Shown in pieces: positions 7,478-15,917 of a stretch of 64,000 bases of DNA; position 1 is the first letter of the stretch; each line of letters opens with the position of its first letter. Both the position numbers and the translations under genes were made by a program. This DNA comes from Leucobacter tardus (lineage in GTDB: Bacteria > Actinomycetota > Actinomycetes > Actinomycetales > Microbacteriaceae), in the NCBI RefSeq assembly GCF_017583045.1, contig NZ_JAGFBF010000005.1, positions 620,001-684,000 on the forward strand, written 5' to 3'. The notes under the pieces are model-generated. The model saw only the letters and a program-made list of their open reading frames with translations. It had not been told where the DNA came from and searched no databases.

Positions 7478-9109
7478 GTGACTGACAACACACCCACCTT
7501 CGCCGACCTCGGCGTTCCCGCTCCCCTCGCCGATGCGCTGGCGAAGAACGGCAAGACCGAAGCGTTCCCCATCCAGCGCGACACGCTGCCCGACACCCTG
7601 CAGGGCCGGGATGTCCTGGGGCGCGGACGCACCGGCTCGGGCAAGACGATCGCCTTCGCGATCCCGCTCGTCGCCAACCTCACCGAGGATGCGGACGCGA
7701 AGCGTCGCCGTAACCGTCCGCGCGCCATCGTGCTCGCCCCGACCCGCGAACTCGTCACTCAGATCGCCGAAACGGTGAAGCTGCTCGCCGATCCGGTGAA
7801 GATCCGCGTGACCACCATCTTCGGCGGCGTCTCCCAGCGCCGACAGGAAGAAGTGCTCGAGCGCGGCGTCGACATCGTCGTCGCCGCACCCGGACGCCTC
7901 GACGACCTCATGAAGCAGGGACTCGTCGACCTCAGCGGCGTCGAGATCACTGTCCTGGACGAGGCCGACCACATGGCCGACATGGGCTTCCTGCCCGTCG
8001 TCACCCGCATCCTCAACAAGACCCCGAAGGTCGGACAGCGCCTGCTCTTCAGCGCGACCCTCGACAACGGGGTCGACAAAATCGTCAAGAAGTACCTGCA
8101 CGACCCGATCCTGCACTCCGTCGACTCCGCCGAGTCACCGGTGCCGCAGCTCACCCACCACGTCTTCGAGGTCGGTGACAAGGATGACAAGGACGCGCTC
8201 ATCGAGGCGCTCGCCTCCGGCACCGGTCGCCGCATCATGTTCACCCGCATGAAGCACCAGGCCAAGCGCCTCGCGAAGAAGCTCACCTCAGCGGGGATCC
8301 CCGCCGTCGAACTGCAGGGCAACCTGTCGCAGAACGCGCGTGACCGCAACCTCGCCGAGTTCGTGAACGGCGACGCGCGCGTGCTCGTCGCCACCGACGT
8401 CGCCGCGCGCGGCGTCCACGTCGACGGCGTCGAACTGGTCGTGCACATCGATCCGCCCGTCGAGCACAAGGCATACCTGCACCGCTCCGGCCGCACGGCG
8501 CGCGCCGGCGCGGAAGGCGACGTGGTCACCCTCGTGCTCCCGGAGCAGCGCGGCGAGATGAAGCAGCTGATGCGCGCCGCGAAGATCCGCGTGACGCCGC
8601 GTCGAGTCAACCCGAACGCGCGAGAGGTCGACCCCGAAGTGCTCGCACTCATCGGAGACGTCGCACCGCGGGTCGATCCCCGCGTGACCGAGCACCGCCG
8701 CTCAGAAGCGCAGACCGCGCAGCAACGCGCAGCGGGCGGCAACGCCAGCGCACCCGGCCAGGGCAAGTCCCAGGGCGCCAACGCCAAGCGCAAGCGCTCA
8801 CGCGGCGGACGCGGACGCGGACAGGCTCAGGGCGGCGACGGCCAGGGTTCGGGTCAGCAGCGCTCGGGTCAGCAGCGCCAGGGCGAGGGTCAGGGGCGCG
8901 GCCAGGGCGGCCAGGGTCGCGGTGGTCAGGGCGGCCAGGGTCGCGGAGGCCAGGGCCAGGGCGCCCGTGGACAGGGCGGCCAGGGCCAGAGCGGTCGCGG
9001 TCAAGGTCAGAGCCAAGGCGGCGAAGGCCAGGGCGGCCGCCGTCGCTCGGGCCGTCGCGCGCAGAGCTCGGGCGGCACCGTCTACTCGACGAGCTCCTCG
9101 GGCGCGTAG
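7478..9109 (+). CDS. DEAD-box ATP-dependent RNA helicase with Gly/Gln/Arg-rich tail
   Basis: 543 residues. It has the Q-motif region (FPIQRDTLPDTLQG), Walker A GRTGSGKT, PTREL, DEAD in TVLDEADHMADMG, SAT in LFSATLDNG, and motif VI HRSGRTARAG. It remodels RNA duplexes in the cytosol, usually in ribosome assembly or cold adaptation. From about residue 425 the protein is low complexity, with GQG, RGG-like and QGGQG repeats up to the last dozen residues, an RNA-binding or condensate-type tail. The GTG at 7478 is preferred to earlier in-frame starts because the family homology begins at TDNTPTFADLG. The long leader of about 180 bases may regulate expression. Confidence 0.93.
   Translation: MTDNTPTFADLGVPAPLADALAKNGKTEAFPIQRDTLPDTLQGRDVLGRGRTGSGKTIAFAIPLVANLTEDADAKRRRNRPRAIVLAPTRELVTQIAETVKLLADPVKIRVTTIFGGVSQRRQEEVLERGVDIVVAAPGRLDDLMKQGLVDLSGVEITVLDEADHMADMGFLPVVTRILNKTPKVGQRLLFSATLDNGVDKIVKKYLHDPILHSVDSAESPVPQLTHHVFEVGDKDDKDALIEALASGTGRRIMFTRMKHQAKRLAKKLTSAGIPAVELQGNLSQNARDRNLAEFVNGDARVLVATDVAARGVHVDGVELVVHIDPPVEHKAYLHRSGRTARAGAEGDVVTLVLPEQRGEMKQLMRAAKIRVTPRRVNPNAREVDPEVLALIGDVAPRVDPRVTEHRRSEAQTAQQRAAGGNASAPGQGKSQGANAKRKRSRGGRGRGQAQGGDGQGSGQQRSGQQRQGEGQGRGQGGQGRGGQGGQGRGGQGQGARGQGGQGQSGRGQGQSQGGEGQGGRRRSGRRAQSSGGTVYSTSSSGA
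8810..9060 (+). repeat. In-gene degenerate repeat coding the Gly/Gln tail
   Basis: Repeated CAGGG/GGCCAG/CAGGGTCGCGG units encode the GQGxGQG tail of the DEAD-box helicase. Units are short and imperfect, so length variation between strains is likely. Confidence 0.7.
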
Positions 9110-9317
9110 CCCGCGGCGCGGGCACCCCGCCGCGTGCGCCCCGCCGCGTGCGCCGAGATTGCACTTTTGCGGGCTTCAGCCGACGCGAAAGGCGTGAAAC
9201 TGCAATCTCGGCGGGGGTTGGGCGTGGGCGCGCGGCGGGCACGCGCACGGGTCGGGCGCGGCACGGGCACGCAACGGCGCACGCGCGCCGGGCACGCACG
9301 CACGCGCCCGGCGCGCG
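9109..9317. repeat. Intergenic repeat cluster: hairpins, 14-bp tandem duplication, dispersed-type inverted repeat
   Basis: This gap holds four structures. GCCCGC/GCGGGC is a tight hairpin at the helicase stop (9109-9123). CCCCGCCGCGTGCG is duplicated head to tail (9125-9138, 9139-9152). A long inverted repeat has arms near GCCGAGATTGCA (9152-9163) and TGCAATCTCGGC (9201-9212), extended through one mismatch to 9167/9197. A perfect 12-bp stem CGCGCGCCGGGC/GCCCGGCGCGCG lies at 9282-9317 with a 12-base loop, just upstream of the next promoter. The AT-containing inverted repeat looks like a dispersed REP-type element. Confidence 0.6.
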
Positions 9318-9323
9318 CGGACG

Positions 9324-9329
9324 TAAGAT
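9324..9329 (+). promoter_or_regulatory. -10 box of leaderless acetyltransferase gene
   Basis: TAAGAT ends 6 bases before the ATG at 9336. The strong 9282-9317 hairpin occupies the -35 zone. Confidence 0.55.
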
Positions 9330-9335
9330 GAGCGC

Positions 9336-9965
9336 ATGGCGCTTCCGCTCCCCGGCACCCTCACGGGCCGACTCGTCACGCTCGAGCCGCTCAGCCACGC
9401 CCACCACGACGGACTCGTGGATGCGGCGCGCGACGGCGAGTTGTGGAACCTCTGGTACACCGCGGTCCCGACTCCCGATGGCATGGGCGCCGAGATCGAC
9501 CGCCGTCTGAGCCTGCAAGATTCGGGGTCGATGATCCCGTTCACGTCCCGCCGCAACGACACCGGTGCGATCATCGGCATGACGACGTTCATGAACATCG
9601 ATGCGGGGGTTCCCCGTGTGGAGATCGGCTCGACGTGGAACGCGGTGAGCGCTCAGGGGTCGGGCACGAATCCCGACGCGAAGCTGCTCATGCTGGAGCA
9701 CGCGTTCGACACGTGGGGGTGCCCGGCGGTCGAGTTCCGCACGGACTTTCACAATGTGCAGTCGCGCGCCGCGATCGAGCGTCTCGGAGCGCGACAGGAC
9801 GGGGTGCTCCGTGCGCATCTGCGCATGCCGGGATACTTGCGGGACACCGTCGTCTTCTCGATCACCGCCCCGGAGTGGGCAGGGGTGCGCGTCGGGCTGG
9901 AACGACGAATCGAGCGACACATCGGGCGCCGGTTGGCGCAGAGCACCCCCGAGACGGCAGAATAG
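9336..9965 (+). CDS. GNAT family N-acetyltransferase (RimJ/RimL-type)
   Basis: 209 residues. The N-terminus LTGRLVTLEPLSHAHHDGL and the central IGMTTFMNIDAGVPRVEIGSTWN with a C-terminal AFDTWGCPAVEFRTDFHNVQSRAAIERLGARQDGVLR follow the RimJ/RimL pattern: strand 4, then helix and N-S-R-A-x-x-x-L-E-like turn. These enzymes move acetyl from acetyl-CoA to an amino group on a protein terminus or small molecule; the acceptor is unknown. Translation appears leaderless. Its stop codon TAG is also the first half of the -10 box (TAGGAT) for the next transcript. Confidence 0.88.
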   Translation: MALPLPGTLTGRLVTLEPLSHAHHDGLVDAARDGELWNLWYTAVPTPDGMGAEIDRRLSLQDSGSMIPFTSRRNDTGAIIGMTTFMNIDAGVPRVEIGSTWNAVSAQGSGTNPDAKLLMLEHAFDTWGCPAVEFRTDFHNVQSRAAIERLGARQDGVLRAHLRMPGYLRDTVVFSITAPEWAGVRVGLERRIERHIGRRLAQSTPETAE

Positions 9966-9976
9966 GATCAGCACAC

Positions 9977-10027
9977 ATGGGCCGCCGTCCGCGGTCCCGA
10001 ATCACACGCGAGGAGAACCCGACGTGA
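9977..10027 (+). CDS. Leaderless 16-residue leader peptide overlapping next start
   Basis: MGRRPRSRITREENPT. Its ATG lies 8 bases after a TAGGAT box (9963-9968), so the transcript should begin at or beside it. Its TGA (10025-10027) overlaps the GTG start of the following gene (10024-10026) as GTGA. The ribosome site GAGGAG of the downstream gene lies inside it. This arrangement suggests translational coupling of the small membrane protein. Four of the 16 residues are Arg-rich block RRPRSR; no run of a single biosynthetic amino acid suggests attenuation. Confidence 0.5.
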   Translation: MGRRPRSRITREENPT

Positions 10028-10260
10028 AGACCCGCACCCGCATCGCCACCGCAGTGACGACCGCCCTGCTCTCGCTGTTCGTGGCAGCGCCGGCGTTCGC
10101 GGCCGAAGGCGGACACGGCGGCAACGATCTCGACAGCATGTTCTCCCGCGCGAACGACTCATTCCAGTACGGCGCCATCTTCGCGGTCATCATCATCCTC
10201 GCGGTGATCGTGATCGCCACCTCGATCGTGGTCGGCCGCCTGTTCGACAAGCAGGACTGA
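10024..10260 (+). CDS. Small secreted/membrane protein with signal peptide and one C-terminal membrane helix
   Basis: 78 residues, function unknown. A classical signal peptide (KTRTR, hydrophobic run, VAAPAFA cleavage site near residue 27) precedes a short Gly/His/Asn/Asp segment, then a second hydrophobic helix (AIFAVIIILAVIVIATSIVV) and a charged tail GRLFDKQD. The mature product would be about 50 residues, with a short outside segment and a tail inside. The start is GTG with GAGGAG upstream. It lies directly behind the leader peptide and is followed by a strong hairpin. Confidence 0.75.
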   Translation: MKTRTRIATAVTTALLSLFVAAPAFAAEGGHGGNDLDSMFSRANDSFQYGAIFAVIIILAVIVIATSIVVGRLFDKQD

Positions 10261-10308
10261 CCGGCACGACCGTGCGGTCACCGACGCGCGGTCGGAGACG
10301 CTCCAGGA

Positions 10309-10354
10309 ACGCGCAGAGCGCGGCGGCCCCACTGGGCTGCCGCGCTCTGCGCGT
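10309..10354. terminator. Strong hairpin between convergent genes (bidirectional)
   Basis: Arms 10309-10328 and 10335-10354 pair over 20 positions with a single mismatch and a 6-base loop. It lies between the small membrane protein gene and the convergent lysA stop, so it probably ends both transcripts. Confidence 0.75.
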
Positions 10355-10367
10355 CTGAGAGCCGGAC

Positions 10368-11714
10368 TCAGACCGTCGAACCGATGGACGGCTCGTGGGT
10401 GGCGAGCAGGTCGGCGTAGGTCTCGCGGCGGGCGACGAGTCGCGATCCCCCGTCACCGACGAAGACGATCGCCGGTTTGAGCGCACCGTTGTAGTTGTTC
10501 GCGAGCGTGTATCCATACGCTCCGGTCGTGGCGAGTACGACGAGGTCGCCGACGTTCGCCTCGGGCATCGGCGCACCGTCGACCAGCAGGTCGCCCGACT
10601 CGCACTGGCGGCCCACCAGCTGCACCGATTCGGACCAGTCGTCCGCGAGCCGGTTCGCGAGCACCGCCTCGAAGCGCTGGCCGGTGAGTGCAGCGTCCAT
10701 CTGATCCGCGAGGCCGCCGTCGACGGCGACGAACGTCCGTCCGGTCCGTTTGACCGAGGTCACCCGGTAGAGCGTCACCCCGGCGCGTGCGACGAGCGAT
10801 CGTCCCGGCTCGATGAGGAGGCGCGCGTCGGGGTGCAGGTGCTCCCTTGCGGCCGCGACGATGGCATCGAGGTACGCGTCGACGGAGGGGGCGTCGTCGG
10901 TGGTGGTGTACTTGACGCCGAGTCCACCGCCCACGTCGTAGGTGCGGAACGCCGTTCCACCCGAGACGTCGTCCGTCACGTTCGAGAGCTTCGAGACGGC
11001 TTCGGCGAACTGCGCGACGTCGAGGATCTGCGAGCCGATGTGCAGGTGCACTCCCGCGAAGTCCATGAGCGGGTGGGCGCGCATGCGCGCGATCGCCTCG
11101 GCCGCCTGGTCGAGCGGCAGCCCGAACTTCGACTCGGCCCCGCCAGTCGCCTGCGAGGCGTGCGTCTTCGCCGCGACGCCGGGGATCACGCGCAACAGCA
11201 GCTGCTGAGGCATCGATGCGCGTGCACCCGTGTGCTGCGGCAGCAGACGCTCGAGCCGGTCCAGTTCGTCGGCGTTGTCGACGATGATGGTGTCGATGCC
11301 CGCCTCGAGCGCCATCGCGAGCTCCGCATCGGTCTTCGCGTTGCCGTGCATGTGGATGCGGGCCGGGTCGACGCCTGCGGCCAGCGCCATCTGCAGCTCT
11401 CCACCGCCGGCCACATCGACCGACAGGCCCTCCTCCTGCGCCAGACGATACATGCCGACCGCCGGAAAGGACTTCGAGGCGAAGAGCACTTCGGAGTTCG
11501 GCCATCGTTCACGCAGTCCCTCGGTGAAGCGGCGGATCTGCCGCCGCAACCCGACTTCGTCGTAGACGTAGAGCGGCGTTCCGTACTGCTCGGCCAGCTC
11601 CGTGACGGTCACCCCGCCGATGCTGAGCACCTCGGGCGTCGCGTCGTCGATCGCGGCGTTCTCGGGAAGGATCGACCACAGCGCATCGAGCGAGGGGGCG
11701 GGTACCGGTGTCAC
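10368..11714 (-). CDS. lysA: Diaminopimelate decarboxylase
   Basis: 448 residues. A PLP-dependent alanine-racemase-fold enzyme that converts meso-diaminopimelate to L-lysine. Seen: the Schiff-base lysine in EVLFASKSFPAVG, HGNAKTDAELAMA, the HIGSQ loop, a Gly-rich phosphate loop (DVGGGLGVKY), EPGRSLVA and the CESGD cysteine/aspartate of the dimer active site. The GTG start has GGAGGA close by. It lies last in a leftward set behind a universal stress protein gene, 61 bases away, rather than in the usual argS-lysA-hom-thr cluster of related genera. It could be a second copy or act on a related diamino acid. Confidence 0.88.
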   Translation of the reverse strand: MTPVPAPSLDALWSILPENAAIDDATPEVLSIGGVTVTELAEQYGTPLYVYDEVGLRRQIRRFTEGLRERWPNSEVLFASKSFPAVGMYRLAQEEGLSVDVAGGGELQMALAAGVDPARIHMHGNAKTDAELAMALEAGIDTIIVDNADELDRLERLLPQHTGARASMPQQLLLRVIPGVAAKTHASQATGGAESKFGLPLDQAAEAIARMRAHPLMDFAGVHLHIGSQILDVAQFAEAVSKLSNVTDDVSGGTAFRTYDVGGGLGVKYTTTDDAPSVDAYLDAIVAAAREHLHPDARLLIEPGRSLVARAGVTLYRVTSVKRTGRTFVAVDGGLADQMDAALTGQRFEAVLANRLADDWSESVQLVGRQCESGDLLVDGAPMPEANVGDLVVLATTGAYGYTLANNYNGALKPAIVFVGDGGSRLVARRETYADLLATHEPSIGSTV

Positions 11715-11775
11715 GTGTCCTCCGTGAGTGTCGATGTGGAACGGCGCGGAGCGCCGGGGCTGGACGCCAGTCGCC

Positions 11776-12696
11776 TCACTGGGTCCCGGCGCGGGCGGCG
11801 TAGGCCTCGGCGGCTCGTCGCGGCACGAGGACCACGGGCACGGGCGCGTGCCGCACGATCTTCATGGCGTGCGAGCCAAGCGAGATGCGCGCGAGCGGGC
11901 CGAGGCTGCTCGAGCCGACGAGCAGTACCTCAGCCGCGCGCCAGCCGACCGCGCTGATCGCGTCGGCCCAGGTGTCGCCGGCGCCGACGACGACATCGAC
12001 GGATCGGGGTCGTTCGGCGAACTCGGCGATGTCGGCGAGGATCTCCTCGGTGTGGGCGCGGATCACCTCGGCCCACTCGTCGATGACGTCCTCCTCGACG
12101 GTGAACCCGATAGCCGCCTCGGTGACCGCCTGCGGACGCGTCGCGAACGAGGCGACGCGGAAGTCTGCGCCGGCGTCCGCAGCCACGGCGGCCGCTCCGA
12201 GCACGAGCTCGGCAGAGGTCTCGGAGCCGCTGTAGGCCGCGGTGACCCGCTCGAGGCGATCCTTCGGGCCTGCGGTGAAGCCGTGGGGGGCGATCGCGAC
12301 CGGCACGTCGGCGCTCTGCAGGAGACCGGTCGATACCGAGCCGACCGCGATGACCCCCTCGACCGCGACACCCGCGGCACCGACGACGAGTCGCACGGCA
12401 CCGTGCGCCGCAGCCGCGTCGAGCAGCCCGCGGCGCGCCGAGGATGCGGTGCGCGTCTCGTACGTCGCGGTGAGGTCGGCCGGCACGAGGGCGCGGGCCT
12501 CGTCGAGCACGGCGTCGGCTCCGGCGACGAGCGCCTCCTGCACCGCGGCGTCTCGACGACCGATGCGCGGCGGCCAGGTCGAGGCGCAGATCGATACGAC
12601 GACGAGTTCCTGACGGTATGACCGGGCGAGGAGGACGCCGAGGTGCACGGGCGCGCTGGCCGAGTGCCCCGGGGCGACTCCGACGACGATACTCAC
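11776..12696 (-). CDS. Tandem-domain universal stress protein (UspA family)
   Basis: 306 residues with two Usp domains, about 1-140 and 145-295. The second ends in the nucleotide-type motif LLVGSSSLGPLARISLGSHAMKIVRHAPVPVVLVP, and the first in VVGAAGVAVEGVIAVGSVS...DVPVAIAPHG. Such proteins bind ATP or AMP and modulate stress physiology. The GTG start overlaps the permease stop (GTGA), so it is translationally coupled to the amino acid permease. Usp proteins encoded beside transporters often regulate them; that role is inference. Confidence 0.88.
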   Translation of the reverse strand: MSIVVGVAPGHSASAPVHLGVLLARSYRQELVVVSICASTWPPRIGRRDAAVQEALVAGADAVLDEARALVPADLTATYETRTASSARRGLLDAAAAHGAVRLVVGAAGVAVEGVIAVGSVSTGLLQSADVPVAIAPHGFTAGPKDRLERVTAAYSGSETSAELVLGAAAVAADAGADFRVASFATRPQAVTEAAIGFTVEEDVIDEWAEVIRAHTEEILADIAEFAERPRSVDVVVGAGDTWADAISAVGWRAAEVLLVGSSSLGPLARISLGSHAMKIVRHAPVPVVLVPRRAAEAYAARAGTQ

Positions 12697-14135
12697 AGCG
12701 CGTCCTCCGTTCGGGTGTCGATGGGTCGGTGCGCCAGCGCCGAGTTCTTTCGTCCGGTGAAGAAGTACCAGACGAGGACGATCGCGGTCCAGATGACGAA
12801 GACGATGATGGTGATGGGACGCAGATCCTTGATGATCCAGAGGCATCCGATGATCGACAGGATCGGGATCACGGGGTACAGCGGCACGCGGAACGATCGG
12901 TCGAGGTCGGGTTCGCGCCGCCGCAGGACGATCACCGCGATCGACACGACGAGGAACGCGGCGAGGGTGCCGATGCTCGTCATCTCGGCCAGGAAGTTGA
13001 TCGGCAGGACTCCGGCGAGCACGGAGACGATGGCCGCGACGATGATGGTGTTCGCGACCGGGGTCTTGGTGCGCGGGTGGACCCGCTGGAAGATCTTCGG
13101 CGCCATGCCGTCGCGCGACATCGCAAAGAGGATGCGTGTCTGCCCGTAGAGCACCACAAGGGTGACGCTGAAGATGGAGATCACCGCGCCGGCCGCGACG
13201 ACCGTGCCGGGCCAGCTCGCGCCGACGATGTTCTCGAGGATCGCGGAGAGCCCGGCGGACTGGCCGGCGAATTTATCCGTCTCCTGCGCGCCGAGTCCCG
13301 TGAGCGCGACGAGCACGTAGACGGTGGTCACGATGACGAGCGCCGAGATGAGGGCGATCGGCAGGTTGCGACGCGGATTCTTGGCCTCATCGCCCGCGGT
13401 GGCGACGGCATCCAAGCCGACGAAGGAGAAGAAGATGAGGCCGGCACCGGTCATCACCCCGGCGAAGCCGAAGGGCGCGAAGTTCGCAAAGTGATCGGCG
13501 TTCCATCCGGTCATGCCGACGGCGATGAAGAAGAGGAGCACCGCGATCTTGATGACCACCATGATCGTGTTCGTGATCGCGGAGTGCGAGGTGCCGCGGA
13601 TGAGGATGAACGCGCACATCGCGATGAGTGCGATGGCGGGCAGGTTGACGACACCGCCCTCCTCGGGAGCGTAGGACAGGGCGTGAGGCAGCTGCACGCC
13701 GAAGAGGTTGTTGAGCAGCTGGTTCACGTACTGGGACCAGCCCACCGCGACGGCCGCCGTGGAGACGCCGTACTCGAGCAGCAGGCACGCCGCGACACCC
13801 ATGGCGGGGAGCTCCCCGAGCGTCGTGTAGGCGTACGAGTAGGAGGATCCGGACACCGGCACCGCCCCCGCGAGCTCGGCGTAGCAGAGCACCGAGAGCC
13901 CGGCCACCACGCCCGCGATGATGAACGACCAGATGACCGCTGGGCCGGCGATCGGCACCGCTTCGGACAGGATAAAGAAAATTCCGGTGCCGATGGTGCC
14001 GCCCACGCCGATCATCGTCAACTGGAACAGTCCGATGCTGCGCTTCAGCTCGCTTCCCTCGGCACCCGGCTTCGGCACGGGTTTCACTCGGAACAGCTGC
14101 TGGCGCAGCGGCACCGTGGGGCTCGGTGTGGTCAT
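12693..14135 (-). CDS. APC superfamily amino acid permease
   Basis: 480 residues with about 12 hydrophobic helices, starting with IGLFQLTMIGVGGTIGTGIFFILSE, whose GVGGTIGTGIF loop is the substrate-binding segment of the APC/CAT family. FFSFVGLDAVATAGDEAKNPRRNLP is the family signature in helix 6-7. It resembles cationic amino acid transporters, which suits the adjacent Lys/Orn/Arg decarboxylase. The ATG at 14135 has AAGGAAG upstream. Likely role: uptake or exchange of the decarboxylase substrate and product. Confidence 0.9.
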   Translation of the reverse strand: MTTPSPTVPLRQQLFRVKPVPKPGAEGSELKRSIGLFQLTMIGVGGTIGTGIFFILSEAVPIAGPAVIWSFIIAGVVAGLSVLCYAELAGAVPVSGSSYSYAYTTLGELPAMGVAACLLLEYGVSTAAVAVGWSQYVNQLLNNLFGVQLPHALSYAPEEGGVVNLPAIALIAMCAFILIRGTSHSAITNTIMVVIKIAVLLFFIAVGMTGWNADHFANFAPFGFAGVMTGAGLIFFSFVGLDAVATAGDEAKNPRRNLPIALISALVIVTTVYVLVALTGLGAQETDKFAGQSAGLSAILENIVGASWPGTVVAAGAVISIFSVTLVVLYGQTRILFAMSRDGMAPKIFQRVHPRTKTPVANTIIVAAIVSVLAGVLPINFLAEMTSIGTLAAFLVVSIAVIVLRRREPDLDRSFRVPLYPVIPILSIIGCLWIIKDLRPITIIVFVIWTAIVLVWYFFTGRKNSALAHRPIDTRTEDAL

Positions 14136-14220
14136 GTGGTGCGACTTCCTTGTCTCGTGGAGCCGAAAAACGGCAGGAGTCGTTGCGGCCGCCGGGCGGC
14201 GACCACAACATCGTAGTGCG

Positions 14221-15798
14221 TCAGACGCGGTCGTTCTTGACGACGCGGAACCGTGACACCGCGGGGTCGGCGGCGCCGCGGACGTACCCGGTCGGCGAGG
14301 CGGCGACGGCCTGAAGGAAGGCGACGGTCTCGGCGGTGATCTCTTCGCCGGGAATGACGTTCGGGATCCCGGGCGGGTACGCCGCGAGGGTGTCGGATGA
14401 GACGCGTCCGACGGCCTCCGCCGCGGGGACGAGCTCCGTCTCCCCCAGGAACCCCTCGCTCGGGAGCATGCGCAGCTCCCCCGGGACGGGCAGCGCCGGG
14501 AAGGCGCCCTCCGCATCGTTGGCGGCGCGCTCGAAGACCGCGGCATCGGATTCGACCGCAGCGACCAGCGCGCGGTAGACGCGGTCGTAGTCGGGCACCT
14601 TACCCGCGCCGATCACCGCGACCACCGACGTCGCGGTCGCCATCTCGAAGTAGATGTCGTGCTCGGCGACCATCTGCCGGCGCATCCAGTGCCCCGTCAC
14701 GCCGCTCGCCGACACGTCGATCGGCACGCGGAGCAGGTCGGTGTCGACGATGTCGTCGAACTGATCGAACACGTCGCTGACGACGCCGAATCGCGGATCC
14801 TCACGCAGGCGCTGCCGGAACGCGCGCGCGGCCTCGATCGATCGACCGATCTCCGCCTCACCCGTCGCGAGCGCGTGCCTGGCGATGTCGAGCGAGCCGC
14901 TGAGCAGCGCGCTGGTCGAGGTCGACGCGGTCATCGTGAACGCGCGCTCGATGAGCGGCTCCAGGCGGTCGGCGAACGGCCCGTGTCCGAGGTGGAGCAT
15001 CGCCGACTGCGTCAGCGACCCGCCGAGCTTGTGCGTGCTCGAGATGACGAGGTCCGCGCCGAGACGCGCGGGCGATTCGGGCAGGTCGGCATGAAAACCG
15101 AAGTGCGGACCCCAGGCGCCGTCGACGACGAGCGGGGCTCCGTGCGCGTGCGCCACTTCGGCGAGTCCGCGCACGTCGGAGACCGAGCCGAAGTAGCTCG
15201 GCGAGATCACGTAGACCGCTGCCGCGGGGCGACCCTGCTCGTCGGCCTCCCGCAGCGCGCGGTCGAGGCTCTCGGGCGAGACCCCGTGCGCCATCCCGTT
15301 CACGTGATCCACCGACGGCTGCACGAACGACGGGATGAGACCGGAGACGAGGACGCCGTCGCTGAAGCTCGAGTGGGCGCTCCGCTGCGAGAGCACGCTG
15401 CGGCCGAGGCCGCGGATGGCGAGGGCTGCGGTGCGGTTCGCCTGCGAGGCGCCGTTGGTCAGGAACCAGGTGCGCCGTGCGCCCCACGCTTCGGCCGCGA
15501 GCTGCAGGGAACGGGTCAGCGGCGGATCCTCTCCGAGGTCGATCCCCTCGATGAGCATCGGCACGTCGAGCTTGAGCGTGCGCTCCCCCATGAAGTCGGC
15601 GAGCTTCCGGCTCAGGCCGTCCGCGTCGCCGCCGTGCCCGGGCACCATGAGGTGGACCGGCTGCTGATCGACGAACGCCTGCAGCGCATCGGCGTAGGGC
15701 GTCTCCTCCTGCGACAGTTCCGGAGCGTCCTCGGAGACCCGCGCGTCACGGGTGTCGGCGAGCGTGTGGGCAGCGTCGGGAACATCGGCTTCGAGCAT
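14221..15798 (-). CDS. Orn/Lys/Arg decarboxylase, fold type I PLP enzyme
   Basis: 525 residues. N-terminal PVHLMVPGHGG, FLTNGASQANRTAAL, HSSFSDGVLVSG, VVDGAWGPHFGFH and the Schiff-base lysine block ISSTHKLGGSLTQSA match the biodegradative/biosynthetic Orn/Lys/Arg decarboxylase family, group III. The C-terminal domain carries AAYPPGIPNVIPGEEI, also typical. It makes a polyamine (cadaverine, putrescine or agmatine) from a basic amino acid. It is shorter than the E. coli inducible enzymes because the N-terminal wing domain is absent. The next gene in the same direction is the permease, and a LysR gene lies divergently 119 bases upstream, so it is probably LysR-controlled. Confidence 0.9.
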   Translation of the reverse strand: MLEADVPDAAHTLADTRDARVSEDAPELSQEETPYADALQAFVDQQPVHLMVPGHGGDADGLSRKLADFMGERTLKLDVPMLIEGIDLGEDPPLTRSLQLAAEAWGARRTWFLTNGASQANRTAALAIRGLGRSVLSQRSAHSSFSDGVLVSGLIPSFVQPSVDHVNGMAHGVSPESLDRALREADEQGRPAAAVYVISPSYFGSVSDVRGLAEVAHAHGAPLVVDGAWGPHFGFHADLPESPARLGADLVISSTHKLGGSLTQSAMLHLGHGPFADRLEPLIERAFTMTASTSTSALLSGSLDIARHALATGEAEIGRSIEAARAFRQRLREDPRFGVVSDVFDQFDDIVDTDLLRVPIDVSASGVTGHWMRRQMVAEHDIYFEMATATSVVAVIGAGKVPDYDRVYRALVAAVESDAAVFERAANDAEGAFPALPVPGELRMLPSEGFLGETELVPAAEAVGRVSSDTLAAYPPGIPNVIPGEEITAETVAFLQAVAASPTGYVRGAADPAVSRFRVVKNDRV

Positions 15799-15858
15799 GC
15801 GACCATCGTCCCGCACCCGAGCACCCCTCGGAACCCCCAAAGTCTCTCCCGCCCGACA

Positions 15859-15864
15859 TATACT
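15859..15864 (+). promoter_or_regulatory. -10 box for lysR in the divergent control region
   Basis: TATACT, with a predicted start near 15871 and a 47-base leader to the LysR ATG. The region 15799-15917 must also hold the leftward decarboxylase promoter, but no clean LysR T-N11-A box was picked out. Confidence 0.5.
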
Positions 15865-15917
15865 CTCTGAAGCAGACCGGTGCTGATCGACCCAGGCACC
15901 AGACACAGGAGGACGCC

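Noticed and set aside
8860..9050. CRISPR-like repetition
   Set aside because: Units are short, imperfect and in frame inside a coding sequence; no spacers and no cas genes.
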